Assembly: GCA_028023455.1 (NCBI GenBank)
Contig: JAQFVV010006453.1
Location: 852,001-916,000 of the forward strand
DNA length: 64,000 nucleotides
Reading direction: 5' to 3'
From: Epiperipatus broadwayi
Lineage: Eukaryota; Onychophora; Udeonychophora; Euonychophora; Peripatidae
Part shown: in pieces, positions 23,421-34,514 of the stretch
How the letters are laid out: each line of letters opens with the position of its first letter
Position numbering within the stretch: position 1 is the first letter of the stretch
Notes under the pieces: model-generated
What the model saw: only the letters and a program-made list of their open reading frames with translations
What the model was told of the DNA's origin: nothing
The model's database searches: none
Program-made: the position numbers and the translations under genes

Positions 23421-24119
23421 CAAAGAGATATTTTGACTGCACTAAGTTGGATAACTTTGTCAAATCTAAATGAGTATACAGAATGGATACATTATTATAA
23501 GTTATCATCTCAACTTTTATTTCATTATTTAAAAGATCGAAATACATCTTAACACACTGTTCAAAATATCATTGACATAATCTAAGGAAGTGCCATACTA
23601 TTTCTAAGATCCACATGTTGCTATATCAAAAAAATATGGAGTTCCAATGATCAGAAAATATCTATATTAACTTTGCAACTTTAATCCACTAATCAATTAT
23701 AAGCATTCTCATCAGCCATTGAAGTTTTGCATTCCACATTATAATTTATTATTCCACCATGCAGAAAGTGTTACATATTTCCATTTAATCAAATTATTAG
23801 TAATGACATTTTTTTAGTTAACCCAAGAATATATTTCACTGTATCCATAACACAATCCTTAAGACAATTTTATACTTTGGTAATATTTCAATCATGGATA
23901 TTCAAATTAACAATTTTACTCTTTAATACTTGCTAAAATTTAGTATATGTAGTAGATACTTCTAAATTAGGAATTTTTTTTTCTGACTATAATTAGGATA
24001 AGATCTACTGTTTAATTTGGTTATTTTAATTTTGAAGCATACTAATCTATGATCCATCCAAAAATCTATAGTTTTAAGTGCCTAAATAATATGAAGTTTT
24101 ATTGTATTTTTGCTCCTAA

Positions 24120-24600
24120 CTATTTTGAGTTTGGGTATTTCCATGTTTCTTTGTAGCAGTTTTTATACCTCAACAAAGTTTGATAGTCAATCCACACATT
24201 GTGAAAAAAATTCAGTAACAACAGATTATTTGTATTTGCAGCATTAATAGCATTAATTCTAACAACTGGCAAAAATCTAATATTTATATCAACATATGCA
24301 TTAAAATCTATAAGAAGAAAATTTTGATCTTTTAACAATATTTAGTAATGTTGCTATGCAGCAAGAAATAAAAACTTATTTTCTCTAAATTTTTAGAATC
24401 TATGTTTCGAGTACAGGCAGAAATAAAATAAACATTGGCAACATTGTACAAGGCAAATTTTAAAACTATTAGCATTTCATTGATGCAACAAAGAATTTCA
24501 AAAATAGAAGATACTAAATTAAGTCTTCACTGAAAATCCAACACTATGCATTCTCAATTTGCTTTTTGATATGCACTTCCAAAAAATTTGTACCTATCTA
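24120..24600 (-). pseudogene. LINE apurinic endonuclease remnant
   Basis: The minus-strand frame 24338-24120 reads NFLLIDFNAYVDI, then NAANTNNLLLLNFF, then KNCYKETWKYPNSK. This is the LILLGDFNARVG...NSNGLLLL...N....TW.HP.SK pattern of the LINE endonuclease. Upstream, VANVYFISACTRNIDSKN, broken in frame, matches the V.SVYAPT region. The conserved GDFN is changed to IDFN. Not functional. Confidence 0.65.
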
Positions 24601-24639
24601 ATTATTCCATTAAACTCTGCTCTAAGCCAACAAACATCA

Positions 24640-24860
24640 CATGATCACCATTTCTTATGCTTGCTTATAACTGTTATTAAAGCACATTGTAAGCTAGAGT
24701 AATCCACAAGCCAGAAACTAGTCTGGGGATATTGGATGAGTAAGCACTAGATAGGGATTTTATGCACAAGTCTTCTGGCATCCATTGATTACTCTAGCTT
24801 GCAGTGAGTAGCAATACGTATAGTGAGTTTTGCCTGTTTTAAACTCTCTACTTCTAGATG
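24640..24860 (+). repeat. Family A repeat, copy A2 (one end only)
   Basis: It begins with CATCACATGATCACCATTTC, shared with 42528 and 45470. It contains GGGGATATTGGATGAG, TTTATGCACAAG and CATCCATTGATTACTCT as in copy A3, and ends GTTTTGCCTGTTTTAA, the right terminal repeat plus TTAA. The left terminal repeat is missing, so it is a truncated copy. It abuts the LINE at its left. Confidence 0.65.
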
Positions 24861-26340
24861 ACAGTTTTTTAACCACCTGTTCAACCAGATGATTTACTCT
24901 TAAAGAATTTGTGTTAAGCATATTTTATGTCGATATTGTAGTATTGTAAACAGAGTCAACTCTTATCAGGTCAGATATCATAAGCTTATTAAATAAATAA
25001 AGTTAGAGTGTGAAAATGAGAATGATTATTTATTTCATATTTTTTTATAATAATAAGCATTATTTTACTTAAATATTTTACATTTTTTAAATAATAATAT
25101 AAAAATTTCAAACATTTTAAAAATAATAATGTGAATATTTATAATTTGTTAAGGGTAATTATAAAAGAAAAAGTACTAAAAAAAATTTAAAATATAATTT
25201 TTATTCTCTCTCTCTTCAGTAATTTATCGATCAGCTCTAATTAAAAAAAATAATGAGAGATAAATGAATAAAAATTTAAATAAAAGTTATTGGTTTTTTT
25301 AAAAAAAAACAGGAAAAATTGAGATTTTAACATTTTGAGAAGAAATATGGTTTTTAATTCATTCAAGTTTTTTTCTTCTTATTTCTCTTTAAAACAAAAT
25401 TAATATTGTTCCAATAAAAGTATAATTTAAAAATTATACTGTTTTGGGCAATTAAGAAAAAATAAATATATCTACAAAGGAATTTCAATAATTATGATGA
25501 GTTTTTTAAATTTAAAAATGGAAGGAAATAATCCTTTTGTAAAATCAAACTCAATTGGTCAGGCTTAATCCTCTCATGTCTAAAATAATATATGATTGGA
25601 TGGAAAAGAAGAGTATTTAAAAAAAATTAAGATAGGGGCAGGCTAAAGCAATAGATCTCAGAATTTTTCAAACAGTAGGCATTCATGATTCAGATTTGAA
25701 AAAATAGCAATAGCAGCCCAACTGTAAAGAGATCAGTAAGAAATTATATTTTTAATCTGAAGTATAATATTAATCTCACTATTAGTTTAAAAAAATGTTT
25801 TTTAAAATGGATTTGGAAAAAGCATACTAAGCTTTAGCTAAATAATGACCATTGCCAAACCTGATCATGCAGCCTGTTCACTAAAAAAAGTAAACGGAGA
25901 AATCTGCAACAAAACTTGTGTTTTTATCCAAAAGCATGTCTGTCTCATCCTATGAACCTGACCTGAAAACAATTTTAAAATGGACAAATTTAGTATGTAC
26001 TAATCTAACAATTATTATATAGTAAAATTGGAGAAATTTGACTGTTTTTCTACTCTGGAAACCTGTGTTAATGAAGAAATTATTATAATGAAAATTTGAA
26101 CCTACAAAAAAAGTTAATAGAAAAATTCCTAGAAAAAAAGAGGATATTTAAACTCAATATTTGAGGCATACAAAAAGAAAAACTAACATGAAAGAAACTG
26201 AAAGCTATAAGTACAAAAGAAGGACTCAAAACATGGTAATACAAGATAGAATAACTTGCATATCTACATTTACAAATAACTTTTAATATAAGTAATAAAT
26301 ATAGCTTTACTTCTCAGTATATGTAAAATATATAATTGTT
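24861..26340. other. A+T-rich non-coding sequence
   Basis: No coding frame, SINE or clear inverted repeat found; mostly poly(A)- and poly(T)-rich sequence. Confidence 0.5.
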
Positions 26341-26354
26341 AATTAGAGAAGATA

Positions 26355-26420
26355 TTAATTAGTATTAAAGTTTATCGGCTTAACGTTTTCGAGGATCCAT
26401 GCCTCATATTCATAGCCTTC
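26355..26420 (-). other. Penelope-like element 3' terminal motif
   Basis: The minus strand reads CTATGAATATGAGGC, a short loop, then CCTCGAAAACGTTAAGCC and GATAAACTTT. GAGG/CCTC can pair, followed by GAAAA. The layout recalls the hammerhead motifs reported at Penelope-like element ends, but the CTGATGA box is not present here. The first part recurs at 38551-38566 in a small insertion. Confidence 0.5.
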
Positions 26421-26470
26421 ATAAAATGTATAATAAAATATGTAAATACAAATATTCAAATAAGCTAGTA

Positions 26471-27574
26471 TTACATAGCCCATTTCTTCGAGATCTCGAA
26501 GCAAGTATCCTTTTTATTAATGGCATGGATGTTTCCATTGATGTAAAATGCCTCCTTTATTTTTCTTTTGTGATCATTTGATTCTGAGCACAATATTATG
26601 GGATTGGCGGGTGTGAAGTTGTGTCCAGATTGTTTAGCAAGCTCCAAAAATACAGAGGACGTGTTGCTGTTTTTCTGAGCTCTGTTAAATGTGTAAATAT
26701 GTTGACCCAGTCTAGTATTGATTGTAGCTTTCGTTTCACCATAATATATAGCATGGCATCCAGCCTGAGGGCAGGCAATAGAGTACACCACGTGTGGGGT
26801 GAACGATCGATTAATGTGGTCTTTAGAGTTGTTAAGCAATCTATTAGAATTAGGTGGAGTTCTAATTGCTATGTTAAATTTATCGTTTAATGCTTTCATT
26901 AGTTTGTTAGATATTTTAGGAATGTAGGGGATTGTTATTCTAGGTAGATTGGTGCAAGGTACGTTATTGTTTATTATATTATTAAATTTTATGATTTTAT
27001 TTTTAATAGCTTTGAATTTGAACCCTGCTGCTAATAGATCTTTAATATAGTTGTATATTTTTTCTTTCCTGTTTGCTTCATATTTACATAAATAAAAGTT
27101 TCTAAACAAAAATGCATTAAGGCCAGCAAATTTATGCGATGCAGGTGAGTTAGAGTTAGGGTGGATACAGCTGTGAATTTCAAATGGTTTAACAATCATT
27201 TTGTAATCTATTAAGTGGCGATTTCTCGATAAAGAGAGGTCGAGATATTTAAGTTCTTTATTATTTTCATATGTGATGGTGAATGAAAGTTTGGTTAAAT
27301 TTTGTAAATCACATAGTATATTTAAAGTATTATCTTTAGAGGTTATGATAAAGATATCGTCTACATAACGAATATATGTAAAGTCTTGGTTGATATTGTG
27401 ATATTTTGGAAGGATCGATAGCTCGTATTTATTTAAATATATGCTAGATAAAACACCAAGATGGATGGCCCATGGGCCTTCCATCTTGCATTGTGTACCA
27501 CTTGTTTTCAAAGAGTGTAAATATATGTGAATCAAGCCATGACAGGAAAGCAATAATGAATTTAACTCTTTCAT
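26471..27574 (-). pseudogene. Penelope-like RT (motif C) and GIY-YIG endonuclease
   Basis: The open stretch of 367 codons starts within a region already decayed upstream. FTYIRYVDDIFII at about residues 65-77 is RT motif C with its catalytic DD. Later, VVYSIACPQAGCHAIYYGET, TINTRLGQH and a downstream glutamate/histidine region form the GIY-YIG domain, including the paired cysteines typical of Penelope-like elements. Then come KQSGHNF and KRKIKEAFYI, the usual C-terminal signature. It ends at the TAG beside 26471. The first 60 codons look partly out of frame (WAIHLGVLSSIYL in place of the MGSPLSP...A.I motif B). Confidence 0.8.
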
Positions 27575-27972
27575 TAGGGCAATGTGCTCACAGTAGCTCT
27601 TCGTGCACTATTTGGATAGATGCTTTTCGATTAATTGATCCGTATAGTTCCTTCACATCCATTGTAGCCATAATTGAAGTCTGAGAGATTTGAGTATTTT
27701 TGATTTTGGAGATGAATTGGAGAGATGAGTTTATCGTGTATGAGCCAAAATTAAGGTAATCTATAAGTAATTGATTGATTAATTTGGCTGCTTCAAAATA
27801 ATCACACCACCAAATCCATCATCAATCTAAGTGGTTCGCCTGTTTTATGTAGTTTTAAATTGCAAACATTCGGGGGGTGTCTAGTGGAGAAGGATAAATC
27901 CTGTAATATTCGGATTTAGTAATCCCTTTATCATTGAAAGTCCAAGCACATTGTTAATAAATTTATCTCGAT
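27575..27972 (-). pseudogene. Penelope-like RT motifs A and B, frameshifted
   Basis: In shifting frames the minus strand encodes TINSSLQFISKIKN, then TSIMATMDVKELYGSI with the motif A aspartate, then RVKFIIAFLSW and GRPMGHPSWCF. The last is a broken motif B where GxPMGSPLSP is expected. At least two frameshifts and several stops separate these blocks. The region links the N-terminal piece and the endonuclease piece, confirming one element. Confidence 0.7.
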
Positions 27973-28383
27973 CTAGCTAATATTAAAAGAGTTATCATGC
28001 ACCAACTTTAATATTTTAATTTGGTCATGCATTTTATTTTTATAGTCTGTGTTATTTAGCAAAACAAAACGATTGCCTTTGTCTTCTTTGAGACAAGTAA
28101 TATTGTGTGTTTTGAAATATTGTTTGGTATTTAATATACTTTTATTCCATGCTTTTCCTTCTTTATCAACCAAATTGTTATTTAATAGTTTAGATATATC
28201 GGTGATGATAGCATCTCTTTGTATATTGTTAATGAGACTCGCTTCGATGTCTGCTATTAGTTCGAGTTTAGGAGATCTCCAACTTCCTCCTATATATTTC
28301 GGTCCGAAGGATAAGTAATACTTTTTAGTATAATAATAATGAATAATTTTTATTGAAGCATTAAAATATTCATTTTCAATCAA
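27973..28383 (-). pseudogene. Penelope-like element N-terminal region
   Basis: 136 codons. YYLSFGPKYIGGSW near residues 23-36 and CLKEDKGNRFVLLNNTDYKNKM near 94-115 match the LSxGxKF and DKGNxxVxLxxxxYxxKM boxes that precede the RT fingers in Penelope-like elements. It ends at a TAG, after which the next block continues in another frame. Confidence 0.7.
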
Positions 28384-28470
28384 AGTTTATGTTGTTTTTC
28401 TGGACTAAAACTGATATGATAATTTTTAGCCTAATAAATAATTTATAATAATCATTATGTTATTTATTTG

Positions 28471-28531
28471 CCTTCCAAGCAGCTGGCCCAGGTTTTCTTC
28501 TCAGTCAATGCATTTGACATATGAAAAAAAA
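28471..28531 (+). repeat. tRNA-derived SINE fragment
   Basis: CCTTCCAAGCAGCTGGCCCA, then a box B-like GGTTTTCTTCTC and GTCAATGCATTTGACATATG, then an A-run. It matches the 3' two thirds of the SINE at 49743-49850; the box A half is missing. Confidence 0.6.
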
Positions 28532-28983
28532 TAGAGATGAAATAATTTACAATTTTAACAAAATGTACTAATATTATATGTATGTGTGTCTGTTGATATC
28601 AGTCAAGTATAATACTAACATTTGTTTAAATATAAATGTATCAACATGAAATATTTTTATTTGACTTATTAGCGACATAATATTTATATGTTAGAATAAC
28701 AATGGAAGTAACCTACAACATGAATAATGAGACAACAAGCAAAGAATTCTAATCATAGATGCATGTTGTTTGTAATTACTAATATTTTATTTGCAGACTA
28801 AAATAACGACACTAATTGTTTTTTTTTAGTTTAGTATATATATATAACTATGGTAGAGAAATTATTACCTTATTAAATGAGTGAGTAGAGTTATAGTATA
28901 AATATATTATAAAAATTACCCGTACACACACACACACATTATATATATATATATTAAAAGCATGAAGCTAAACTAGCCAATAA

Positions 28984-29325
28984 ATAATCAAAATTACCCC
29001 AAATTCACAACTCAAACAGACTAGCCAAAAAAAATAAATTCTAAAGAACAACCAATGGTTTCACTGCTACAAACAAACTTCTCAAGTGTTGTAGTTTGTT
29101 ACACTTGAGAAATCTGCTTGTAGTAGTGAAATCATTGGTTGTGCTTTAGAGTTTATTTTTTTGGCTAGTCTGTTTGAGTTGTGAATGTGGGATAATACTG
29201 ATTTTACATATATATAATCAAAATTACTCCAAATTGAAAACTCAACTAGACTAGCCAAGAAAGTAAAATCTAAAACACAACCAATGGTTTCAATGCTACC
29301 AGCAGACTTCTCAAGTGTAAAGAAC
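28984..29325. mobile_element. Three-armed foldback element
   Basis: Arm 1 (28984-29090) and arm 2 (29100-29195) are inverted copies (CTCAAACAGACTAGCC against GGCTAGTCTGTTTGAG; ACAACCAATGGTTTCA against its near complement). Arm 3 (29218-29322) repeats arm 1 in direct orientation with more mismatches. TA runs separate the arms from the flanks. No coding capacity. TA and CA runs precede it at 28925-28954. Confidence 0.7.
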
Positions 29326-29446
29326 TACAAAACAACAGCATATTTATATTAAACATTACCTACAATTCCATTTATTTTCCATCCACCCTTAGTATTAAAA
29401 GAACTTTTAAATAAATTAATTGATTCAGAATCATGTATATATATAC

Positions 29447-30888
29447 TGTAACGGTCATATTCAGATGCTTCGTTAACATAGTGCAGAATTCGACCACTAG
29501 ACAGAAGAGCAGCACTATAGGTAGTAAGGGTGTATATATTTTGTCAGGTCTTTTTTTTGAAGATGATATATTTTTGTGTGCAGAAAGAAGAGAAGATATG
29601 GAAGTTATGTTGAGGATAGGTGCAAGGGTTGGTAAAAAGATAGGGATTAAATTTAGTGAAGAAAAATAAAATATAATGATGGTTAATACTGGGGAAAGAG
29701 AAGATGTAGAATTTTTATTGGGAGATATTAAGTTAAGTGTGATGAATAGATATAGTTATTTGGGAATTATTTTAAGTAATCAGAAAAATTATTTGGATGA
29801 ATGGGAGAAAAAATTGATAAATGAAGCAAAGAAAAGAAAGGGATTGATAAAGAAATTAACAGTGTTTTCATATAATAAATATGATGTAGTTAGAATTATA
29901 TGGAAAGGAGTTGCAGTACCAGAGTTAACATATGGCAATGATGCATTATATGTTAGTAAAGAGGTATTAAATTACTTAGAAAAAGTTCAAAGGGAAGTAG
30001 GAAGACATGCATTGGATGCAGATGTGTGGACAGCAAAAAAGGCAATTCAAGGAGAAATGGGATAGTCAAGTTTTCATATTAGAGATGCAAAAAGTAAAAT
30101 AAAAATGTTTGGTAGATTGCAGTTTATGTATAATAAAAGAATAGCTAAAATAGTATTTAATTGGGTTATGAGTAAAGGGCAGGTAACAAGATGGGTGAGA
30201 AAGGTAATGTGGTATGCAAAAGATTTGGATAAAGAATTTATATCAGTATATTTGTACAAAAGATGGGATGATTGTGTTAAGAGGATTGTTGAGTGTTGTA
30301 GAAGTAAGGAATGGGATAAAAGAATAGATTTATTAATAAAGAATAGGGAGTTAGAGAGATGGAGAAATGATATGGAGACTAAAAAGAGTTTAAATATATA
30401 TAAAAATAAACAGAATATTAGGTGTGAGTTAATATATAATAGTAAAGAAAGTAGTTTATTATTTAAGGCTCGAATGGGATCTTTAGCTACAAGAGAATAT
30501 ACATGTAAATGGAAAAAAAATGGGTGATTTATTTAGTAAATTATATAAGGAAGGAATAGAAAATATTAGGCATTTGTTAATTGAATGTAAATGCTTGAAA
30601 ACAGAAAGGGTACATATAATGAAGTTATGGAAGAATAAATATAAAAAAAGTGATTATACAGAAAGTGAATTATTGGTTTTTATGCTGGGTTTGGGAAAAG
30701 ATAAAGGGGATTTAGATATAAAGGTTATAGAATTGACAAAGATTATGTTACGGAAATGGGATGGAGCAGAATATGGGAAAATTTAGAGTGGGGAATGGAA
30801 AATAAAGTGGCTAACAGGTTTATCTGGGCATAATTGCTGAGATATTCTTGACTTCGTTTAAGGAGAAGCCACAATACATCACATCACA
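29447..30888 (+). mobile_element. 5'-truncated LINE (RT C-terminal half and 3' end)
   Basis: Four frames (about 29540-29669, 29676-30065, 30105-30527, 30520-30786) form one LINE C-terminus with few breaks. LSGLFFEDDIFLCAERREDME is RT motif C, with the FADD alanine changed to E; RYSYLGIIL follows as the YLG box. The last frame reads EGIENIRHLLIECKCLKTER, a zinc-finger-like box whose cysteines are intact in the copy at 59325-59585 (LCKEG...HLLIECKC). The 3' end is CTTCGTTTAAGGAGAAGCCA then a (CATCA)n tail at about 30872-30888. The 5' truncation lies next to a TA run, at ACTGTAACGGTC. The breaks are single frameshifts or stops, so it is a fairly young copy. Confidence 0.8.
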
Positions 30889-32810
30889 TCCTATCACCAT
30901 CAGTACTGAGTTCGAACATGGTTTATCGGGTCCACAATACACACTATGAAACAACGCATCTGATGCTACATTAATAAACATTTCTTTAGGCATGGGAATC
31001 AGGGAGATAAAAGAGACTCATTTACTTTATTTTAAAGTTAGCCATTTAATAACAATTAATCTAGACATTTATATATATATATATATATATATTCTGGTAA
31101 CGGTATTATTCTCCCAATACCCTTTATATTTACAAAATGAGGTACAATTATTTATTAATATAATTTAGCTACCTGAATGCTTGGGATAAGTGTTTATAAG
31201 ATCATGCCTCAGAGAATTTAATAACTTTTGTAATGTGAGAGTTTAAATCAGAAAATAATAATCATGGTTGTGGACATATAAATTTATTCAAGTAAATAAT
31301 AGATTTACCTTACAGAAAGAATTAATTATGGGCAGACATTTATCTGAGAGTGAATTCATGCTGGATAATGAAAGATGGAGTCATACTTGAAATACTGAAA
31401 TTAATTACGAAGAAACTTGTGGTACATTTAGAGATGCGATGCGAAGATGGCAGTATGTTGAAACTGTGGAGCCAGTGGACAATATTTAAAATGATGGGCT
31501 CGTGTTTGCCATAGACCCAAAAGGTAAAATGGTCTCATTAGCATCATCAGGTATAAGGGACCATGCCACCATTATACTCTGACTGCGTGACAGGTGTCAA
31601 GTCCTATGAGAACATTTCTTATGTCTGCTTATATAAGACGAGGATACAGTATTCACTGTTGATCCAGAATATCCAAGGCTTGAAGATGGATTATCACATC
31701 TTTAAACTGTAACACATATCTATCTAATGTAAGTATTAAATCAAACTTATTTTTAAAATTAAATTTGAAATTTACGACTCGGTCTCCCAATACCAACATT
31801 TAATAAATTAACTTATTTTGCCCTCAAATAAATGTAATTAGTGGATTTATTGAAATACACTAGCTTTAATATTAAAGCTCAAAAGCAGGTTTAAAAGGGA
31901 ATTTATAAGTTTGGGATTGTTATTTTAAGAATTTAATATGTCCACCACCTACTTCGTAGTAGACTCTCGCATTTACAATAACGGAAACAATGAATGTGTA
32001 TTGATTAATATAGAACTAATTTGAATAAAATAATGAGTCAAATATCAATAATATGACTTGCAGGACATGCATCCATTATTTCTTGTAATCATTTATTCAC
32101 TAGAAAATTATGGTGATTTCCGAGCTGACCAGCCAACATAAGTACATAAAAGAGATTTACAATTCGATCGCTGCACAATATGGCAACCATTTTAATTATT
32201 ATTTACATTTGAAGATTAGCTGAGTCCAGTCAGAAATCTTAAAGGCATGCTATTACTAAAATAAAAAAAAATGAAAAATAGAAATATATACCCAAGAAAG
32301 TAGAAAAGAGTCAGGTAAGCTAAATTATTAGAATAGATTTACAGAGTTTAGATTAATAAGTATATTTTATAAGTACACAATTTATAAAGTTCAGCTATAG
32401 CTTGGAAATAGAAATTTAGAGTACTCTAAAGGCCTTGGGTACAGGTGCCTGTTTTATAAGGAAATAAATTTTCACATTTCAGATTAGTCGCATATTGTCC
32501 GTTTAGTTTATAACAGCAGCTTCCCTTTCCTAGCACTCAGGTTATGGTATTCATTTTGATATTGATGGTAGCTTTATGTCTATCTTGACAGCAGATTCCC
32601 ATTACTCAACTTCTAAAGGGCACATGTGGAGGTTCGGGTATTTGACTGACCATTTCCAGAGGAGAATAGCTCTGCCACTTTCTACTCAAACACTTTAGAA
32701 TATTCCCATAGATGAAAATTAATTTCTGATGGCCAGAAGCACATGAATCAAATCCGGATTCCCAAGACTCAAGACAAAAAAAATGAAGAACCTCAATTAA
32801 ATTAATTTTT
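30889..32810. other. Non-coding sequence
   Basis: A long TA run at 31070-31091 is followed by CTGGTAACGGTATTATTCTCCCAATACC, part of which (CTCCCAATACC) recurs at 31782-31796. I considered a small LTR-type element between them but the ends do not match well enough. GC-richer patches near 31450-31680 have no open frame of note. Confidence 0.4.
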
Positions 32811-32814
32811 TTTT

Positions 32815-32906
32815 TCATGTGTCATAGCCGGAAAGCGAACCCACTAACCCGGGACAACTGTTTGTAAGGCAGCTGTGCTGACCTCTCAACCATCAATGCT
32901 TGACCT
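32815..32906 (-). repeat. tRNA-derived SINE
   Basis: The minus strand reads GTCAAGCATTGATGGTTGAGAG, then GTCAGCACAGCTGCCTTACA, then a box B-like GGGTTCGCTTTCC and a short tail with A-run. Box A-like TGGTTGAGAGG and box B are spaced as in tRNA genes. It is a close relative of the copy at 38275-38365. Confidence 0.7.
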
Positions 32907-33200
32907 TTTTATACTGGCCATGTTTTATTTTTATCTTTCAATTTTCAGATCGATCTATTTGCCCCTAGGAGAATCAATGCATTAGTCAAGAATTTAAGAT
33001 TTTTAATTAAATCAGAAAACTACATTTTCTATTGTTCAGATTTGTTTTTACACCTTTTAACATTTTACAACAATTAAAACTTTTATGAAATTTTTTTCTA
33101 ATTAATCCATTATCTTTCACCAACCATGACTTGCGAAATTTGGTATTTGTAAACTATTAACTGTGCAGCCTTTGGTGGCACTGTTTCTAGTTAAAAACAG
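32907..33200. other. Non-coding spacer
   Basis: A+T-rich; nothing recognisable. Confidence 0.5.
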
Positions 33201-34300
33201 AGTGATATAACATTACCGGGCTGCTAGATTTTTTTTTTTATCTAATAGATCGTATTTTGACATACGGCTGTAATTTTTTTCTTTTTAATATATTGTTGTT
33301 GTTTGTTTTGGACATAATTATTTTTTTTTTTGGTTTTCATTTGATAAATTTAAAACTATAATGGACATTTTGACCTTTGTTTTGGATCTCAAAAGTACAT
33401 AATTTTTGGCATACATCTTTATTTGGGGGGGGGGATTTCCATTCTAAATCTACTGTTTTTTTTTTACAGATGTCTTTTTTTGTTTGTTTGTTTTGGATTC
33501 GATACATTTCAAAGTATAAGGGACAGTTTTAACTCTTTTTTTGGAATATCTCAAATATACACAATTTGCTTTACATATGACTTTTTTTTTTCTGTTATTT
33601 AAAATTAGAATCGACACTTTCTTTTTGAATTTGTTAAAAATGTGGGGCATTGCTGTTGATTGATTTAGCAAAAAAAATTCAAACCTGTCTGACAAACTCC
33701 GCCTCAGATGTCCGTATTTGCTTATAAACGAAAAGAATTGTTTGGTATTTTATCTTACATTTATAAATACGGGGTTTTTTTTGGGTGGTGGGTTTTTATA
33801 TTTTTATTTTTTTAATAATAACAAATAAAATGGGGGTTTTGATTTTTTTGTTTTTTTAATAATAATAAATAAAACAGGACTTCTTTTTTTTTCTTAGATT
33901 TATAAATACGGGGTTTTTTTTTGGTGGCGGGTTTTGATTTTTTTTTTTTTTAAATAATAACAAATAAAACATCAAAAACAAAAACAAAAAAGTCAATCGC
34001 GGTATTGTTTTTTTAACAAAAAAAATATGTATGTTAACCAGTTTTGTTACATTCTGTGGATTTATTTATTTATCTTTTTTAAGAATCGTACAAGTTTGTT
34101 AAAGATTTTTTGTTTTCATAACAAATAAAATGTCGGTATTTTTTTTTCTTTTTTAACAACAAAAATTAGGTCGGGTTCATTTTTAAAATATACTTAATGT
34201 GCTGTTTATTGATTTAGAACAACAACAACAAAAAACATATTTTTGCTTCTAAACGAGATGAATAGATATGTCAAAAGAAGAAGTATTTTTTTTACACAAA
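33200..34300. repeat. T-rich strand-asymmetric region with degenerate tandem units
   Basis: The plus strand is dominated by T-runs of 8-12. Around 33765-33960 the phrase ATACGGGGTTTT or CGGGTTTTGATTTTTT, followed by TTTAATAATAACAAATAAAA, recurs three times (33770, 33895 and, shortened, 33830), giving degenerate units of about 65-130 bases. A shortened form recurs at 34820-34865. No coding frame is credible; 33450-33695 minus is lysine-rich translation of T-runs. Confidence 0.6.
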
Positions 34301-34495
34301 AAATAAAAAAAAACAATCAATCAAGAGATGTCCGACAAACTCCGCCGCCCTTTTTTAACACTGTCATTCTGGGTGTTAATTACATGATTTACAGATCTAA
34401 ATAATCGCAAGCAAAACCCAAATTCTTTCCAGAAAATAAATTTATTAACCATATATGACTAAACTAAATCAACTGTAATGAATGTTCCAACATTT
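33955..34495. repeat. Duplicated segment, copy D1
   Basis: This segment is repeated at 34811-36070 (copy D2) in the same order and orientation. Landmarks: TTATTTATTTATCTTTTTTA, AACAACAAAAATTAGGTCGG, GTGCTGTTTATTGATTTA, TCATTCTGGGTGTTAATTAC, TTATTAACCATATATGACT. D1 has one TTAA (TTCATTTTTAAAATATAC near 34180) where D2 has a 768-bp insertion. A transposase remnant lies between the two copies. Confidence 0.8.
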
Positions 34496-34514
34496 TAAAA
34501 AGTCATACAACTTG

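Larger units (their letters stand above)
21640..24640 (-). mobile_element. Decayed LINE with endonuclease, RT and C-terminal region
   Basis: Three minus-strand blocks occur in the expected order: endonuclease (24600-24120), RT N-terminal motifs (23420-23042) and RT C-terminal/post-RT (22560-21640). Between them the frame is broken many times. The upstream limit coincides with the family A element beginning at about 24640, so the 5' end is truncated or displaced. A foldback element at 22794-22967 interrupts the RT. The patterns resemble the endonuclease-reverse transcriptase LINEs common in molluscs and flatworms; I do not assign a clade. Confidence 0.75.
26345..28400 (-). mobile_element. Penelope-like retroelement (decayed)
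   Basis: A single minus-strand coding region, broken by a few frameshifts and stops, covers an N-terminal domain (28383-27973), RT (27972-about 27200) and a C-terminal GIY-YIG endonuclease (about 26900-26471). This order, with GIY-YIG instead of an apurinic endonuclease and no RNase H, defines endonuclease-bearing Penelope-like elements. After the stop comes a terminal motif (26420-26355) with GAGG...CCTCGAAAACG. About 640 codons are represented; a full protein is usually somewhat longer, so the 5' end is probably short. Confidence 0.85.

Noticed and set aside
26355-26420. Hammerhead ribozyme at the end of the Penelope-like element
   Set aside because: GAGG/CCTC and GAAA are present, but the CTGATGA box is replaced by an unrelated sequence. 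Reported only as a terminal motif.
31070-31800. A small LTR element between two CTCCCAATACC repeats
   Set aside because: The shared piece is only about 11 bases, with no TG...CA tips and no target duplication.
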